A stretch of DNA of 34,941 nucleotides, taken from Paracoccaceae bacterium (GTDB lineage: Bacteria; Pseudomonadota; Alphaproteobacteria; Rhizobiales; Stappiaceae). The translations under genes and the position numbers were made by a program. Below the pieces are notes generated by a model. It had not been told where the DNA came from. It was given only the letters and a program-made list of their open reading frames with translations, and did no database searches. The DNA lies in NCBI GenBank assembly GCA_002709505.1, contig PARB01000104.1, positions 1 through 34,941 on the forward strand. Direction: 5' to 3'. This document shows positions 34,928 to 34,941 of this stretch, in pieces (positions within the stretch are counted from its first letter, which is position 1; each line of letters opens with the position of its first letter).

Positions 34928-34941
34928 GCGGGTGTAGCTCA
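34928..34941 (+). tRNA. Second tRNA-Asp, truncated by window end
   Basis: The last 14 bases GCGGGTGTAGCTCA are identical to the first 14 bases of the tRNA-Asp 124 bases upstream. This most likely is a tandem second copy, cut by the window edge. Its anticodon is not visible. Confidence 0.72.

Noticed and set aside
1..34941. CRISPR arrays, insertion sequences, prophage or integrase genes
   Set aside because: I looked for repeated spacers, transposase-like proteins and terminal repeats and saw none; nearly all sequence is occupied by core genes.

Overview
This is a GC-rich, densely coded stretch of core alphaproteobacterial chromosome, most likely from the order Hyphomicrobiales (Rhizobiales). 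A Stappia/Labrenzia-like marine relative would fit, but I cannot fix the genus. The signs are an NDUFA12-type complex I accessory subunit, an Irr (ICE) box on the suf operon, an ExoR-type Sel1 protein, TTAA-N7-TTAA CtrA-type boxes, and the run argS - SPOR - nagZ - scpA - scpB - tatABC - serS - surE - pcm - nlpD. I see no phage, insertion sequence, CRISPR array or obvious genomic island.

Layout. Bases 1-1160 hold ndufA12 and a convergent alpha/beta hydrolase that share a strong bidirectional terminator. Bases 1250-8870 hold an iron-sulfur cluster assembly operon: nifS-like cysteine desulfurase, sufB, a 57-residue membrane protein, sufC, sufD, sufS, sufT, sufA. It has a recognisable promoter whose start site falls in the Irr box, so it should be repressed when iron is low. 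Bases 9040-15884 are on the minus strand: parE, a divergent sulfotransferase-like gene, a YqaA/DedA-type membrane protein, a small secreted protein, a DEAD-box RNA helicase and a diguanylate cyclase with a CtrA-type box. Bases 16075-17800 contain a 31-residue membrane microprotein, an exoR homologue and a secreted Cys-rich protein.

Bases 17896-19123 (minus) carry erpA and xthA. From 19360 to 34550 everything is on the plus strand: dgt, argS, a SPOR-domain membrane protein, nagZ, scpA-scpB, an orphan Fbp-type ABC ATPase, tatA-tatB-tatC, serS, surE, pcm and an NlpD-like LysM/LytM lipoprotein ending in a strong terminator. The window closes with a tRNA-Asp gene and the first 14 bases of an apparently identical second copy.

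Common themes are Fe-S biogenesis (suf, erpA), chromosome segregation (parE, scpAB), envelope growth and division (SPOR, nagZ, nlpD), protein export (tat) and tRNA charging (argS, serS). I did not find a clearly new multi-gene system. The most interesting items are the embedded small membrane proteins, the regulatory boxes, the sulfotransferase-like protein with altered cofactor motifs, and the stem-loop between tatA and tatB.
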